Shown here piece after piece: positions 1-8,627 of a stretch of DNA of 64,000 nt. A program made the position numbers and the translations under genes. How positions within the stretch are numbered: position 1 is the stretch's first letter; every line of letters begins with the position of its first letter. The notes under the pieces are model-generated. The model made no database searches, had not been told where the DNA came from, and saw only the letters and a list, made by a program, of their open reading frames with translations. Source of the stretch: Agromyces sp. Soil535 (GTDB lineage: Bacteria > Actinomycetota > Actinomycetes > Actinomycetales > Microbacteriaceae); contig NZ_LMRW01000006.1 of NCBI RefSeq assembly GCF_001428255.1, forward strand, positions 40,439-104,438, given 5' to 3'.

Positions 1-205
1 ACGCGGCGGCCGCCGCAGCGACGAGCGACGGAAGACGTGGCATGTCGAAGAACGTATCGTCCCGAAGGACGTGGCGGAAGCACCAGCCGGTTCCGCGGTC
101 GCAGTCGAGGCGCTCGAGCACGGATCGAGACGTGCGCTCCCAGATGCGGATCCCTCACCGGGTTGGGCGGTGCCTAGAGCAATACGCTGTGCGATCATCA
201 ACCTC

Positions 206-457
206 ATGAGCGAGCAACTGCCGCCCGCGATCGCCGCGGAGGTGCGCGGAATGTACGAGTTCCGAATGGGAGTACATCGCGTGGGTTTGGTGCTAGCGAA
301 TGGCATGCAGGTCAACGACGTGCTCGTCTCGGCCGGTCGAGTCACTCGTGCGCTCGGCCATGAGCATGTGCCATTCGATGCCTCTCATGTCGTGGAGGTC
401 GTGGACCAATCCACCCGTGCACTCCCTCCGGGCGCCTACCCGGCAGACGCAGACTGA
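206..457 (+). CDS. Small hypothetical protein (83 aa)
   Basis: Short soluble protein that I do not recognise. The chosen ATG gives MSEQLPPAIAAEVRGMYEF; the open frame continues upstream, but that stretch has the uneven, Arg/Pro-rich composition of a non-coding frame. The product has alternating hydrophobic residues (VGLVLANGMQVNDVLV) consistent with a small beta-rich fold, and no signal peptide or membrane segment. No clear Shine-Dalgarno sequence precedes the start. It stands alone, about 270 bp before the convergent oxidoreductase gene, in what looks like the cargo part of a mobile element. No function is proposed. Confidence 0.5.
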   Translation: MSEQLPPAIAAEVRGMYEFRMGVHRVGLVLANGMQVNDVLVSAGRVTRALGHEHVPFDASHVVEVVDQSTRALPPGAYPADAD

Positions 458-730
458 CCGGCGCCACCCTGGCCGAACACGCGGTGCTTTGACCGGCTGA
501 GACCGCCAACGATTGCCGAGCCCGGAACACGGACCCGCCGGGGCGACGAGCAGGCCAGTTGTTGCGTTGCGCGATCCCTTTCATGCATACGCGGCCTTCC
601 GTTATCGGACCTGCGACCGCGGATGCGGTGTCTGCGTCGGCGGCGTCGCCGTCGGGCAGGTTGCCCGACGTGGCCGCGCGTTTGACGCCGATCCACAAGG
701 GGCGCAGGACCGGCTCCTGTCCCCGCGTCC
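458..730. other. Gene-free stretch
   Basis: About 270 bp between two convergent genes. Reading frames here are short, overlapping and Arg-rich on both strands. I see no family motif and no obvious terminator hairpin. Confidence 0.4.
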
Positions 731-1648
731 TCACGGACGAACGCGGATGATCGTCTTCCCCGTGCGTCGCTCTGTCGGGTTGAAGGCGGCGACGGCGTCG
801 TCGAGGGTCGAAACGTTACCGATGTTCGTCCGCAGTCGTCCGTCCCGCACCCGCTGGACGATCTCACTCAGTTGGGCACGATCGGACTCGACAACGAAGT
901 CGACCGCCAGGCCGTCGGCGGGCCGCGCCTCGGGCGGTCCGACGACGGTCACCAGTGTTCCTCCGGCTCGAATCAGGCTTGCGGACCTCTTCCCGATGTC
1001 GCCGCCGATGACATCGAAGACCAGATCGACTTCGCCGACGTCTTCGAGGACGTCGTTCTCGAGGTCGATGAACTCCTGCGCCCCGAAGTCGAGCGCCCTC
1101 TGACGGTCGGTGGCGCGTCCGGTGCCGATGACGTAGGCGCCGGCCTCTCGTGCGAGTTGCGTCACCATCGACCCGACTGCGCCGGCCGCGCCGTGCACGA
1201 GGACACTCTGCCCCGCCTGAAGACGGCCGTGCTCGAACAGTCCCTGCCACGCGGTCAGGCCCGAGATCGGCAGGCTCGCGCCCACGGTGAAGTCGACGTC
1301 GCCCGGCAGCGGCGCGAGGTTGCGTGCCTCGACGGCCGCGTACTCCGCCAGGGTGCCGTCTCGTGTCCAGTCCGTGAGGCCGAATACCCGCTGTCCCACC
1401 GAGAGCCCCGTCGTGCCATAGCCGAGGGCGGTGACCACTCCGGCCAGCTCGTGCCCAGGGATCGACGGTGTTCGGTCGCGGTCGAGGCGATCGGTCCAGG
1501 TCGAGGGCCATGTCAGCTCAGTCGGGACGAATCCCGACGCATGAACTTGAACAACGACGTCGTTGATCGCCGGTTTCGGCTCGGGCAGCTCCATCAGCGT
1601 CATCCCGGCCGTTCCCGCAGCCTGATCAGTTACCACAATCGCCTTCAT
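731..1648 (-). CDS. Zinc-independent NAD(P)H:quinone oxidoreductase-like MDR protein (305 aa)
   Basis: Medium-chain dehydrogenase/reductase of the quinone oxidoreductase type, expected to reduce quinones or enones with NADPH in the cytoplasm. The N-terminal GroES-like half opens with MKAIVVTDQAAG and contains PGHELAGVV. The Rossmann half carries the nucleotide motif VHGAAGAVGSMV at about residues 150-162. No structural-zinc cysteine cluster is present, which separates it from alcohol dehydrogenases. Length fits the family (300-330 aa). The start is fixed by an AGGAGG ribosome site placed just before ATG. It lies in the accessory region left of the transposition module and may be cargo; the natural substrate is unknown. 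Confidence 0.85.
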   Translation of the reverse strand: MKAIVVTDQAAGTAGMTLMELPEPKPAINDVVVQVHASGFVPTELTWPSTWTDRLDRDRTPSIPGHELAGVVTALGYGTTGLSVGQRVFGLTDWTRDGTLAEYAAVEARNLAPLPGDVDFTVGASLPISGLTAWQGLFEHGRLQAGQSVLVHGAAGAVGSMVTQLAREAGAYVIGTGRATDRQRALDFGAQEFIDLENDVLEDVGEVDLVFDVIGGDIGKRSASLIRAGGTLVTVVGPPEARPADGLAVDFVVESDRAQLSEIVQRVRDGRLRTNIGNVSTLDDAVAAFNPTERRTGKTIIRVRP

Positions 1649-1973
1649 CCGGCACCTCCTTGTATCCAGTCCGCTTGGGGAGCCGCCGGCACGGCCGCAC
1701 GGTCCTGACTCATTCCTACCGAGGACGAAATGTAATATCGACTCCAATCAGGGGGATGCGTGACGTCTCCGCTGGAAACGTCTCTCAATGGGGCCATCGG
1801 ACACCTGCGAACGTTCGCCGTTTAGCCTCGCGCCTTCATGGACGGCGTTCGGCGGGTCGGTGCCCGGCCAAGCAGCTCATCGCCACCGCGGGACGGTATC
1901 CCCCGGTACCCACTGAATCCCCCGGTGCCCGCCGACCGATGCCTCAGCGGGCGACGACGTAACTCGGGTCAAG
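1649..1973. other. Gene-free stretch upstream of the oxidoreductase
   Basis: About 325 bp between two genes that both read leftward. It should hold the oxidoreductase promoter. A plus-strand frame of about 100 codons exists but is low-complexity (Arg/Pro/Ser) and has no recognisable motif, so I do not call it. No repeat or hairpin stands out. Confidence 0.35.
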
Positions 1974-2369
1974 TCACCGGCGCGCTTGCGTCACCTCGGC
2001 TGACCAACGACGTGCGGCGGGGCGCCACAACAAGATGGTGGCGGAGCCCACAACCAACACGCCCAGAGCGAGGAATACGTAGCCGGCCACCAAGCCAACG
2101 ACGTTCGCTGCAATGACGAGCAGAGCGGTCCATCGCGGCCACACCATCCCGTGCCACGCGCCCAGGGCAATGCTCACTTGAGCTATGCCGACGGCGGTGA
2201 TTATGAGAAGCAACGACAGCGAGCCCGGCGCGAGGTTCCCGATCGCGCCGAAGACGAGTGTGCCCATGAGCGGAATCAAGAAGAAGCCACCGCCTGCGGC
2301 CATTAACCCGCTTGCCCACGTGGTCTGCGACGGTCGTTGTTGCATCGCGTAGGTCACCTCGAACTTCAT
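1974..2369 (-). CDS. Small four-helix membrane protein (131 aa)
   Basis: Predicted integral membrane protein of unknown function. Four hydrophobic segments are visible, at about residues 18-42 (GLMAAGGGFFLIPLMGTLVF), 48-68 (LSLLLIITAVGIAQVSIAL), 74-92 and 96-116, separated by short loops, with a basic C-terminus (RPAARRWSAEVTQARR). A purine-rich GGGGGC precedes the ATG by a few bases. Actinobacteria carry many such small orphan membrane proteins. It reads the same way as the DUF1254 gene upstream but is separated from it by about 250 bp. No cysteine, metal-binding or catalytic motif is seen. Confidence 0.65.
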   Translation of the reverse strand: MKFEVTYAMQQRPSQTTWASGLMAAGGGFFLIPLMGTLVFGAIGNLAPGSLSLLLIITAVGIAQVSIALGAWHGMVWPRWTALLVIAANVVGLVAGYVFLALGVLVVGSATILLWRPAARRWSAEVTQARR

Positions 2370-2620
2370 TTGGCCCCCAGCTGAACGTCACGCGTGCGGA
2401 TACAGAAATGTAGCGCGTGCATGGTGCAGACGGTGGAGGGCGACAGCCCGAAGTGATCCCACAAGCCATCGTCGTACGGACGCGCATCGACCCTCGCAGC
2501 GTGCGGGATATTCCATGCAGGTGGCACGGAGAAGGGGCGCCGCGGATCGTTACCGGCCGGGATCGGGCAGGCTGAGGAGTGTCTACCTACCAGGCCGAAG
2601 GTGCAGGGCACCACCGGGGA
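2370..2620. other. Intergenic stretch, no gene seen
   Basis: 250 bp with only short overlapping frames on both strands and no family motif. It may contain the promoter of the small membrane protein. Confidence 0.35.
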
Positions 2621-3967
2621 CTAATTTGCGACTCGCACTGCGGGAGGCATCCAAGACCCGTCGAGGATCGACGGGGCGTCGTCCTTCGGCCAGTAGAGCC
2701 GCAGGAAGAGCGCGAAAGGGCCGCTGGGGGACGGCAGCCAGTTGGCCTCATTGTCCTTGCCGGGTGAGTCGTGCTGTATGTGGAGGTCGAGGGAGCCGTC
2801 GTCGTTGAAGGTGAAGTCGTCTCGCTGGCTCAGGTTGACTCGGTCCAGCGGGTTGGGCACGAAGAAGCCTTCGCTGTCGTACATGGTCAGCGACCAGAAG
2901 CCGTTGACTGGCGGCAGCTGCCCGCTGGCGAAGTGGAGCACGTAGGTGTTGGCGCCGTTCAGCGCGTTCCCGTCGGCGTCCACCCTGGTCAACGGGTAAA
3001 CAGCATCCTCGGGTCGATTCCAGCCCGGGCCCTGCCAGTTGAGGAGCGCCCTGTGCAGGTAGTCGGTGCCGTAGACCCCGGTGGGGAACGAGGTCACCCA
3101 GCCGTTCCGGATTCTTCCCGCGTTCGGCGCATGGGCCTTCATCGCTGTCAGGGCGGTTTGGGGTGCCTGCGCCAGTCCCTTGGCGACGGTCGGGTCGAGC
3201 GCGCTGACGTCCCAGTCCTCGCCCGGCACAAGCCCGATCTGCGCCATCTTGGCGACCATCGGGGCATCGGTCGTCGTCGGCGGATTGTGCTTCAGAAGAC
3301 TCGCCAAGAGCTTGAAGTACGCCGCGGCATCCATGTTCATGACTTGCGTTGTCGTCGAGGTCGTCATGTCGATGTCGGAGTTGACTTCGCCCCTGGGCGG
3401 AGTGAACTCGCCGCCGTAGGCACTCAGCGGAACCAAGGCGACCCCGTCCTGGAAGGCGTGCACCCTTTCGTAGTCCTCCGGCGTGCCGGTGGTGTAGATG
3501 CGGCCAAGGATCCAGACCAGGTTGGTGGCCGATCGGTACTGGATGACTCCCGCGGGCAGGTCACCCGTCCAGTTCGGGCCGGTGATGGCGTACGTCTGGC
3601 GCCCGGTGCCCGTCGAGCGAGTGCCGGGGGCTTGAAACACCTGGCTCCAGCCGTCCAGCAGCCCCATCACGAAGTAGCGGCCCTCAGCGTCTGGAATGTC
3701 GAGTATGTAGGGTTCTTTGCCGAGATCCAGCCACGCCACGGAGTACAGCGTGTCGGCATTGGCGCCCGGCACGTCCCGGTACGTCACGGGAGGAAATTCC
3801 CGCGCATGGGCGAACTGTCCCATCGGCGCGCGCATACCGGCGGGCTCGGTCGTGTTCGTCGTCACCCGCCGGGTCATTTCCAACGTCACCAACGCGTAGC
3901 CGTAGACATAGACCTCCGCACCGACCTCGGCAGCCTGCTCTTCACTGAGCTCACGTTGGGACTTCAT
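2621..3967 (-). CDS. DUF1254/DUF1214 domain protein (448 aa)
   Basis: Member of the DUF1254 family, with the DUF1254 part first (about residues 15-170, VYVYGYALVTLEMTRR and NADTLYSVAWLDL) and the DUF1214 part at the C-terminus (about 330-448, NGFWSLTMYDSEGFFV). The biochemical role of the family is not settled. It is frequent in accessory regions and plasmids of soil bacteria. No signal peptide is evident from the chosen ATG, which has a GGAAG-type ribosome site upstream; many family members are exported, so a missed upstream exon-like extension is conceivable but I see none. It stands alone in presumed cargo DNA of the adjacent transposition module. The call of the family is secure; the function is unknown. 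Confidence 0.85.
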   Translation of the reverse strand: MKSQRELSEEQAAEVGAEVYVYGYALVTLEMTRRVTTNTTEPAGMRAPMGQFAHAREFPPVTYRDVPGANADTLYSVAWLDLGKEPYILDIPDAEGRYFVMGLLDGWSQVFQAPGTRSTGTGRQTYAITGPNWTGDLPAGVIQYRSATNLVWILGRIYTTGTPEDYERVHAFQDGVALVPLSAYGGEFTPPRGEVNSDIDMTTSTTTQVMNMDAAAYFKLLASLLKHNPPTTTDAPMVAKMAQIGLVPGEDWDVSALDPTVAKGLAQAPQTALTAMKAHAPNAGRIRNGWVTSFPTGVYGTDYLHRALLNWQGPGWNRPEDAVYPLTRVDADGNALNGANTYVLHFASGQLPPVNGFWSLTMYDSEGFFVPNPLDRVNLSQRDDFTFNDDGSLDLHIQHDSPGKDNEANWLPSPSGPFALFLRLYWPKDDAPSILDGSWMPPAVRVAN

Positions 3968-4687
3968 AGCTCGCTTCCGTTCGTTTGAAGAGGGTTCTCA
4001 ACGTTCAGAGACGCGATGCGGGTCCGTTCCATCTGCCACCTGATCCGCCGCACCGCCGGAACGCAAACCCGGGGCAGACCCCCCCACCGCTGGCGCTCAG
4101 ACTACTCGCGGCATGCGACTCGCGGAACGAAACTCTGTATGCCGGGTGGTGCAGTCCGCAACACGGTCCCGCGGCGCACCGCGGCCTCTGTCCGGCGTCG
4201 ACGTGAGAACTCTCGGTGCCATGCTTCCCGCATGACCCGCCCGCAGCCGGCGCCCGGTGACGGGGCGCTGAACGATACAGCTCAACGAAGGAACGCAGGA
4301 GCGGATATCTCATACCCCGCGCACGGTTCAGAGAAGGACCCCACTGAAGTCGCGGCAGCCGTATGGGTGTCCGTGGCCGAAGTGGACCGCCGGCTTCGTT
4401 CCGGGGTCATGGCAGTACCCTGGGCAGCACGGCTCGACGCGCGATGGGCCCCGACCCTGCGAGCCATCGACACGATAGACGATCGGCTAACGAGCGTCTC
4501 CACAATGCCGGCCCGCCGGCGAGCACGAGTCCCCAGCTCTGGTCGCAGAACCCGGCGGTGGCGGTGCGATCGTTTCGCGCCGGGTCATCGCAAGCACGGA
4601 TTGCTCAGGCCCTCGGGCTCAAGCTCGAGCTGAAGGACCGCAGCTGACTGCGGAGCGGTTGCCCAGGCCATCACTCAGGAGTAGCGC
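3968..4687. other. 720-bp stretch without a supported gene
   Basis: Between the DUF1254 gene and the end of the recombinase module. Two overlapping plus-strand frames (about 4016-4633 and 4363-4647) are long only because stop codons are rare at this GC. Neither has a ribosome site, a hydrophobic pattern or a motif I know. If the mobile element carries its cargo next to tnpC, this would be the linker. Confidence 0.35.
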
Positions 4688-5092
4688 TCACGGAGGCACC
4701 TTCCTGCTTCCGGTCGCGTTCTCGCTGCGCAATTGGCCGTATGCGATCTCCAGCCTTCGCCGTAGTTGGCGATTCTCGTCTTGGAGCTTCTTGTTGCGCG
4801 TGGTCAGCGCCTCGATGCGGGTCAGCAGCGAGGCTGCGCTTGCCCGTTGGTCGGTCGGGGTTCCTGCAGGGCGGCCCGTGTTCTTCTGCTGCAGGCTCCG
4901 CGCGGCCGTGATCAGGTCGCGCTGGGAGTAGATGTAAGCGCGAGAAACCGACGCGGCGCGCGCCAGCTGGGTGATGCTCAGACATTGACCGTCTTGGTTT
5001 GCCTGGTTGATGACCGCGATGACACGAGCGCGGGCCTGCTCACCCCGCCTGGCGGCAGCCTCGAGGACGTGTTGCCTGTTGTCAGCTCGCAT
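4688..5092 (-). CDS. tnpC: TnpC-like small partner of the recombinase pair, DUF6262 type (134 aa)
   Basis: Third gene of a Tn554-type transposition module. The N-terminal half contains a helix-turn-helix-like segment (ITQLARAASVSRAYIYSQ, about residues 37-54), and the C-terminal half is a coiled coil (LLTRIEALTTRNKKLQDEN, about 85-120). This HTH-plus-coil layout and size match the small third protein of Tn554-like elements (TnpC about 125 aa), which assists integration and orientation. The ATG overlaps the last 11 nt of the upstream recombinase gene, so the two are probably translationally coupled. An in-frame upstream extension (MTLARAAHRHRSW) is rejected because it lies wholly inside that gene. 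Exact biochemical role is inferred from position. Confidence 0.8.
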   Translation of the reverse strand: MRADNRQHVLEAAARRGEQARARVIAVINQANQDGQCLSITQLARAASVSRAYIYSQRDLITAARSLQQKNTGRPAGTPTDQRASAASLLTRIEALTTRNKKLQDENRQLRRRLEIAYGQLRSENATGSRKVPP

Positions 5093-7388
5093 GCGCTGGG
5101 CGCTCCTGCTCGTCCGTTGTGGGCTGTCCCCCGACCACGATCTGTGCCGGTGCGCAGCTCTTGCAAGCGTCAATGATCCTGGTGAGGTTGCCGGCGATCT
5201 GGCGGTTCTTCTCTGCGATCCGTGCGTGGCCGGCGGCCTCGGACTTCTCTATGAGCGTCAGCGTCGTGCGCAGCTGGGTCTCGTGCTGGGGCAGGAACTC
5301 CGGAGTGGTGATGAACAGGGGGCAGGTCAGGCACGGGTTCGCGTGCGCGCAGTCGCTCTGAACCGGCATGCCGCAGTAGCCATTGGGTAGTGTCTGCTTC
5401 GCCCGGGCGATCCCGGTGCGAAGCCACTGCGCCGCCGCCAGTGGATGACTGCCGTCGAGCTCGACCTCGTTTCCCTCGGCGTTGATCTTTCGCGCCTTCT
5501 CCCACGCGCGTCGCACCGTCCTGTCGTGTAGGCGGGCATAGTGGCTGGTCATCTCCGGGGACGAGTGATCCATCAACTGCTGGACGATGTGCTGAGGCAC
5601 GTCGTTGTTGATCAGCCGTGTGCCGAAGGTGTGCCGGAACTGATGTGGGGTTACCCGCACCGGCTGGCCGTGCTCGTCGGTCAAGGCGAGCTGGCCGAGC
5701 CATTCCTGGACCGCGTGCCGGAACCCGCCGGCGGTCGTCGCCCGCGTGCCGTCGATGTTCGCCGTGCGGCCGGGGAACATCTTCGTCGCGGTGCCACCCG
5801 AGTACCGGTCTTCCACCTCGCGGCGCTGCTGGCGAAGCCGCTCGGCGAGCTCGTCGTCGACGGGGGCGTAGGCGTCGCGTTTCATCTTGTGGTTGAGGTA
5901 ATGCAGGTACGGGTTGCCCTCGTCGTCCTGAACCAGGCATTCCAGACCCAGGTGCACGGCGTCCCCGGCGCGCAGGCCGCAGCGGATCATCAGCTCGAGG
6001 ATTACCCGGTAGGCGGGATCGCGCATTGTGGCGAGGCTCTCGGGCGTTTCAATCTGCGCCATCACAAACTCACTAATCGCGCGCCCCGGCATGTGCCGGG
6101 TGTCGCGCGGGACGTCGTCGCCGTGCAACATAGTCGAGGCTGGCAGCTCCGGCGCCCACTGGAACTGGTGAATGGTGCGCAGGAAAGTGCGGATCGCGTA
6201 CAGGACAGCCGTGCGAGTGCGGTCGACCGGGAACCGGATCGCCGCTTGCGCCATCCACGCCTCGATATGCCCGCGGCCGAACTCCGCCGCGGAAGCCGGC
6301 GGCGTGGAGCCCGCCTCCAGGCACGAGCTCAAGTGCTGCAACGCCATCATGTCCAACCCCGTGGTCGTGACCGAGATCCCGAGGGCCAGCCGGTGGCGCA
6401 GCCACCGCTTGGCGAGCTCGCGCAGCCACGGCTGCCTGATCGGCACGAAGTCGAGTGTCCGCTTCGGGTACTCGGGATACCCGATGTAGGCGAGCCGCCA
6501 CTCGTCGCGCGGATACTCGCGGTCCCAGCCCATCCCATTCAGCAGAACATCGAGCTCGTTCCAGCCCCACCTGAAGAACATTGCCGCGTAGTTGTTGATC
6601 CCGGTAGCCCGCCCACTGGCGGTTCCGATGCGGCTGACCCACTCGGAGGCAGGCACGTCGAGAATGCTCGTTTCATCCGCCTCGCGCAACGCCCGCATTG
6701 CGATGTTCCACCCATAGAGGTCCGTGCGCTTCGTGCCGCGATCCACCCAGGACTGGAAGACGTACTGAACCTCCAGCGCAAGTCGTGGCGGCAGATTGCT
6801 CAGGTTGAGGACCGGGATGCTCGTGCGCTCCACATACCCCACGAAATCCTCGAGCGTGGCGTCCGGGCGGGATTTACGGAAACCGTCCCACCGTTTCTGA
6901 TCGGACGAGCAGAACGGCAGGTTGCCGTGCCGCCACACCTCGCATCGCGGGATCGTGCACGTGAGCGGCGGATCGGCCACGTGAATCGGGGAAATCATCG
7001 CCGCCCACTCCGCGGCCTGCGCATCCGGGCGCTCAGTGCGCCAGCGTTTCACGTGCCGGGCGCACAGACCGTGTCCGGATCTGCCGTACTCGCAGCCCTG
7101 CACGAGGCACGGCCGGGGTGCAGTGTGTGGCGAGGCGGTCGTGACCCATTCCTCCCACACGGCCCCGGCTTGTTGTGCGTGGAACCACCTCAGTGAGTGC
7201 GCTCCACACATATTGCGACGCGACCACGCCGTCTGGGCACAGCCCGGGATGTCGCAGTGCCCGAATTTGAACAGCCTGTTGCCCGGGGGCGGGACCAACA
7301 GCGGTGTCCGGTACTCGGGTCGGACCGCAGCGGCCAGAGCGGCCATCGCCGCATCCACGGGCGTCAGCATCCTCTCGGGCATACTCAT
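5082..7388 (-). CDS. tnpB: TnpB-like large tyrosine recombinase (768 aa)
   Basis: Site-specific tyrosine recombinase, second of the pair in a Tn554-type module. Catalytic residues are visible in the C-terminal half: Arg in MIRCGLRAGDAV (about 475), HQFRHTFG (from about 582) and the nucleophile Tyr in SPEMTSHYARLH (about 610). The N-terminus carries three Cys/His clusters (CDIPGCAQ...CGAH, CLVQGCEYG...CARH, CTIPRCEV...FCSS), and the C-terminus has another (YCGMPVQSDCAHANPCLTC plus CKSC), all likely zinc sites. It is larger than Tn554 TnpB (about 630 aa) because of the N-terminal fingers. Its ATG follows the tnpA stop codon with no gap, behind a strong GGAGGAGC ribosome site inside tnpA. Confidence 0.9.
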   Translation of the reverse strand: MSMPERMLTPVDAAMAALAAAVRPEYRTPLLVPPPGNRLFKFGHCDIPGCAQTAWSRRNMCGAHSLRWFHAQQAGAVWEEWVTTASPHTAPRPCLVQGCEYGRSGHGLCARHVKRWRTERPDAQAAEWAAMISPIHVADPPLTCTIPRCEVWRHGNLPFCSSDQKRWDGFRKSRPDATLEDFVGYVERTSIPVLNLSNLPPRLALEVQYVFQSWVDRGTKRTDLYGWNIAMRALREADETSILDVPASEWVSRIGTASGRATGINNYAAMFFRWGWNELDVLLNGMGWDREYPRDEWRLAYIGYPEYPKRTLDFVPIRQPWLRELAKRWLRHRLALGISVTTTGLDMMALQHLSSCLEAGSTPPASAAEFGRGHIEAWMAQAAIRFPVDRTRTAVLYAIRTFLRTIHQFQWAPELPASTMLHGDDVPRDTRHMPGRAISEFVMAQIETPESLATMRDPAYRVILELMIRCGLRAGDAVHLGLECLVQDDEGNPYLHYLNHKMKRDAYAPVDDELAERLRQQRREVEDRYSGGTATKMFPGRTANIDGTRATTAGGFRHAVQEWLGQLALTDEHGQPVRVTPHQFRHTFGTRLINNDVPQHIVQQLMDHSSPEMTSHYARLHDRTVRRAWEKARKINAEGNEVELDGSHPLAAAQWLRTGIARAKQTLPNGYCGMPVQSDCAHANPCLTCPLFITTPEFLPQHETQLRTTLTLIEKSEAAGHARIAEKNRQIAGNLTRIIDACKSCAPAQIVVGGQPTTDEQERPAHAS

Positions 7389-8510
7389 CTACAGCTCCTC
7401 CTCATTGATGTTCGCCCAGGCCTTATCGAACCATCCGGCGGCGATCAGCGCGTCCCGGGCGTCCGCGGCGGTCAGGTGGCCATACGTGCCCAACGTGGTC
7501 TGAATACTCGCGTGGCCCAGCAGCTTCTGCACGACCGCCCAATCAGCTCCGCGGCGAATCAGCTCGGTCGCATATGTGTGCCGCAGATGGTGCGGGGTGA
7601 AGCCGCTCAGCCCGGTCGCCCGGCGCAACCGCAGCACCAGCGATCGGACGCTCGAGTACTGCAACGCGTGCCCGCGCGGCCCAGCCCACAGGTTCACGAA
7701 GACGTAATCGGAGTCGACCAGGCCGTACTCGTCGTCCATGTACGCGGCGTACATCGAGAACAACTCCGGGTTCACCGGCACACTCCGCGGCTTCCAGCCC
7801 TTCACCCGTGCCCCGTTAGCGTTCTGCCGCGGCTCGATGTCTACCGCCTGTCGAACCATGCTCAAGTCGCTATGCCGAAGCCCCAGCAGCTCTCCCACCC
7901 GCATCCCAGTCTCGAACAACACCGTCAACAGGAACCGGTCTCTCAACCGTGTGCAGGAGTCGAGCAGCCGATTCAGGTCGTCACGGATAACGACCTGAGG
8001 AAGCGGGGCAAGCGCCGCCCGCAGCCGGATCTCCCGCCGCGCGGCGCCGCGCTCCGCGTGTGCGAGGAAGCCCTTGAAGCCGCCGCGACGCGATCCCGAA
8101 GACCACTGCGACAACGTCAGCTCCACCCCAGGATCCGAGCGGCTGTGGAATTCGTAGAATGCCGAGGCAGCCGCCAGCTTGCGCTGCAATGTTCGCTCCG
8201 AAACCGCGCTACCGACCCCCGGGAGAACCGGAATCCCCGAGTTGCGCAGGTGCCGGGGAACCCGCAGCCATGCAACCCATTCCCCGATGTCGCGAAGCTG
8301 CAGCGACCGCCAATCCAGGTCGCCGTCACCGAGCCACGCGAACAGATCCTGGAGGTCGTGAGCGTAAGCCTTGACAGTGTTCGGCGAATAGTTCAGATGA
8401 TCCAGGTGCGCTAGGAACGACTCCGCCGGGTCCACCGGGCGATCGTCGAGCCCGAGAAGAGTAAACGACCTTCGCCCGGACACACCAGAGACCAACGCCT
8501 GCACCGGCAC
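7389..8510 (-). CDS. tnpA: TnpA-like tyrosine recombinase (373 aa)
   Basis: First recombinase of the module. The N-terminal SAM-like core-binding domain (about residues 20-130, SPNTVKAYAHDLQDLFAWL) precedes the catalytic domain with Arg in FETGMRVGELLGLRHSD, HHLRHTYATELI, LLGHASIQTTLGTYGHL (Tyr nucleophile). Length fits Tn554 TnpA (about 360 aa). The reading frame stays open to about 8855, but beyond 8510 it runs antisense-out-of-frame across the cpaF remnant, so I place the start at the GTG at 8510 (a second GTG lies two codons later). It should act with TnpB to excise and insert the element at a fixed site without target duplication. The start choice is the least certain part. Confidence 0.85.
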   Translation of the reverse strand: MPVQALVSGVSGRRSFTLLGLDDRPVDPAESFLAHLDHLNYSPNTVKAYAHDLQDLFAWLGDGDLDWRSLQLRDIGEWVAWLRVPRHLRNSGIPVLPGVGSAVSERTLQRKLAAASAFYEFHSRSDPGVELTLSQWSSGSRRGGFKGFLAHAERGAARREIRLRAALAPLPQVVIRDDLNRLLDSCTRLRDRFLLTVLFETGMRVGELLGLRHSDLSMVRQAVDIEPRQNANGARVKGWKPRSVPVNPELFSMYAAYMDDEYGLVDSDYVFVNLWAGPRGHALQYSSVRSLVLRLRRATGLSGFTPHHLRHTYATELIRRGADWAVVQKLLGHASIQTTLGTYGHLTAADARDALIAAGWFDKAWANINEEEL

Positions 8511-8627
8511 TTGACCACCACCCTCACGTCGATGACAGCCACGTTGACTGTCAATCACGCAGCGAGAGCGACACCATTCCGTGCGTTGATCTCGTCGTTG
8601 ACACAAGTGATACTGCACCAGATAAGC
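8511..8627. repeat. Right terminus of the element with repeated TTGAC boxes
   Basis: The 117 bp between tnpA and the cpaF breakpoint contain TTGAC at 8511, 8544 and 8599, the last two as CGTTGAC, plus a 5-1-5 dyad TTGACTGTCAA at 8544-8554 and TGACAG/CTGTCA arms at 8533-8553. Repeated short boxes near an end are typical of recombinase arm- or core-binding sites; this use is inferred. Confidence 0.5.

Larger units (their letters stand above)
4688..8627 (-). mobile_element. Tn554-type transposon end with recombinase trio, inserted in cpaF
   Basis: The tnpA-tnpB-tnpC order, tight spacing and terminal position match the transposition module found at one end of Tn554-family elements. The right boundary is visible because the cpaF reading frame keeps its family sequence through KLCTLPLLAG and departs from it at about 8627. 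The other end is not in the window or not recognisable, so cargo probably extends left through 1-4687. Only the recognisable module plus the right terminus is delimited here. Confidence 0.75.

Noticed and set aside
4016..4633. 205-codon plus-strand frame
   Set aside because: No ribosome site, no hydrophobic or catalytic pattern, and a competing overlapping frame of the same quality; likely chance at this GC.
5541..7196. 551-codon plus-strand frame
   Set aside because: It is the exact antisense of the large recombinase, has shadow composition and no motif.
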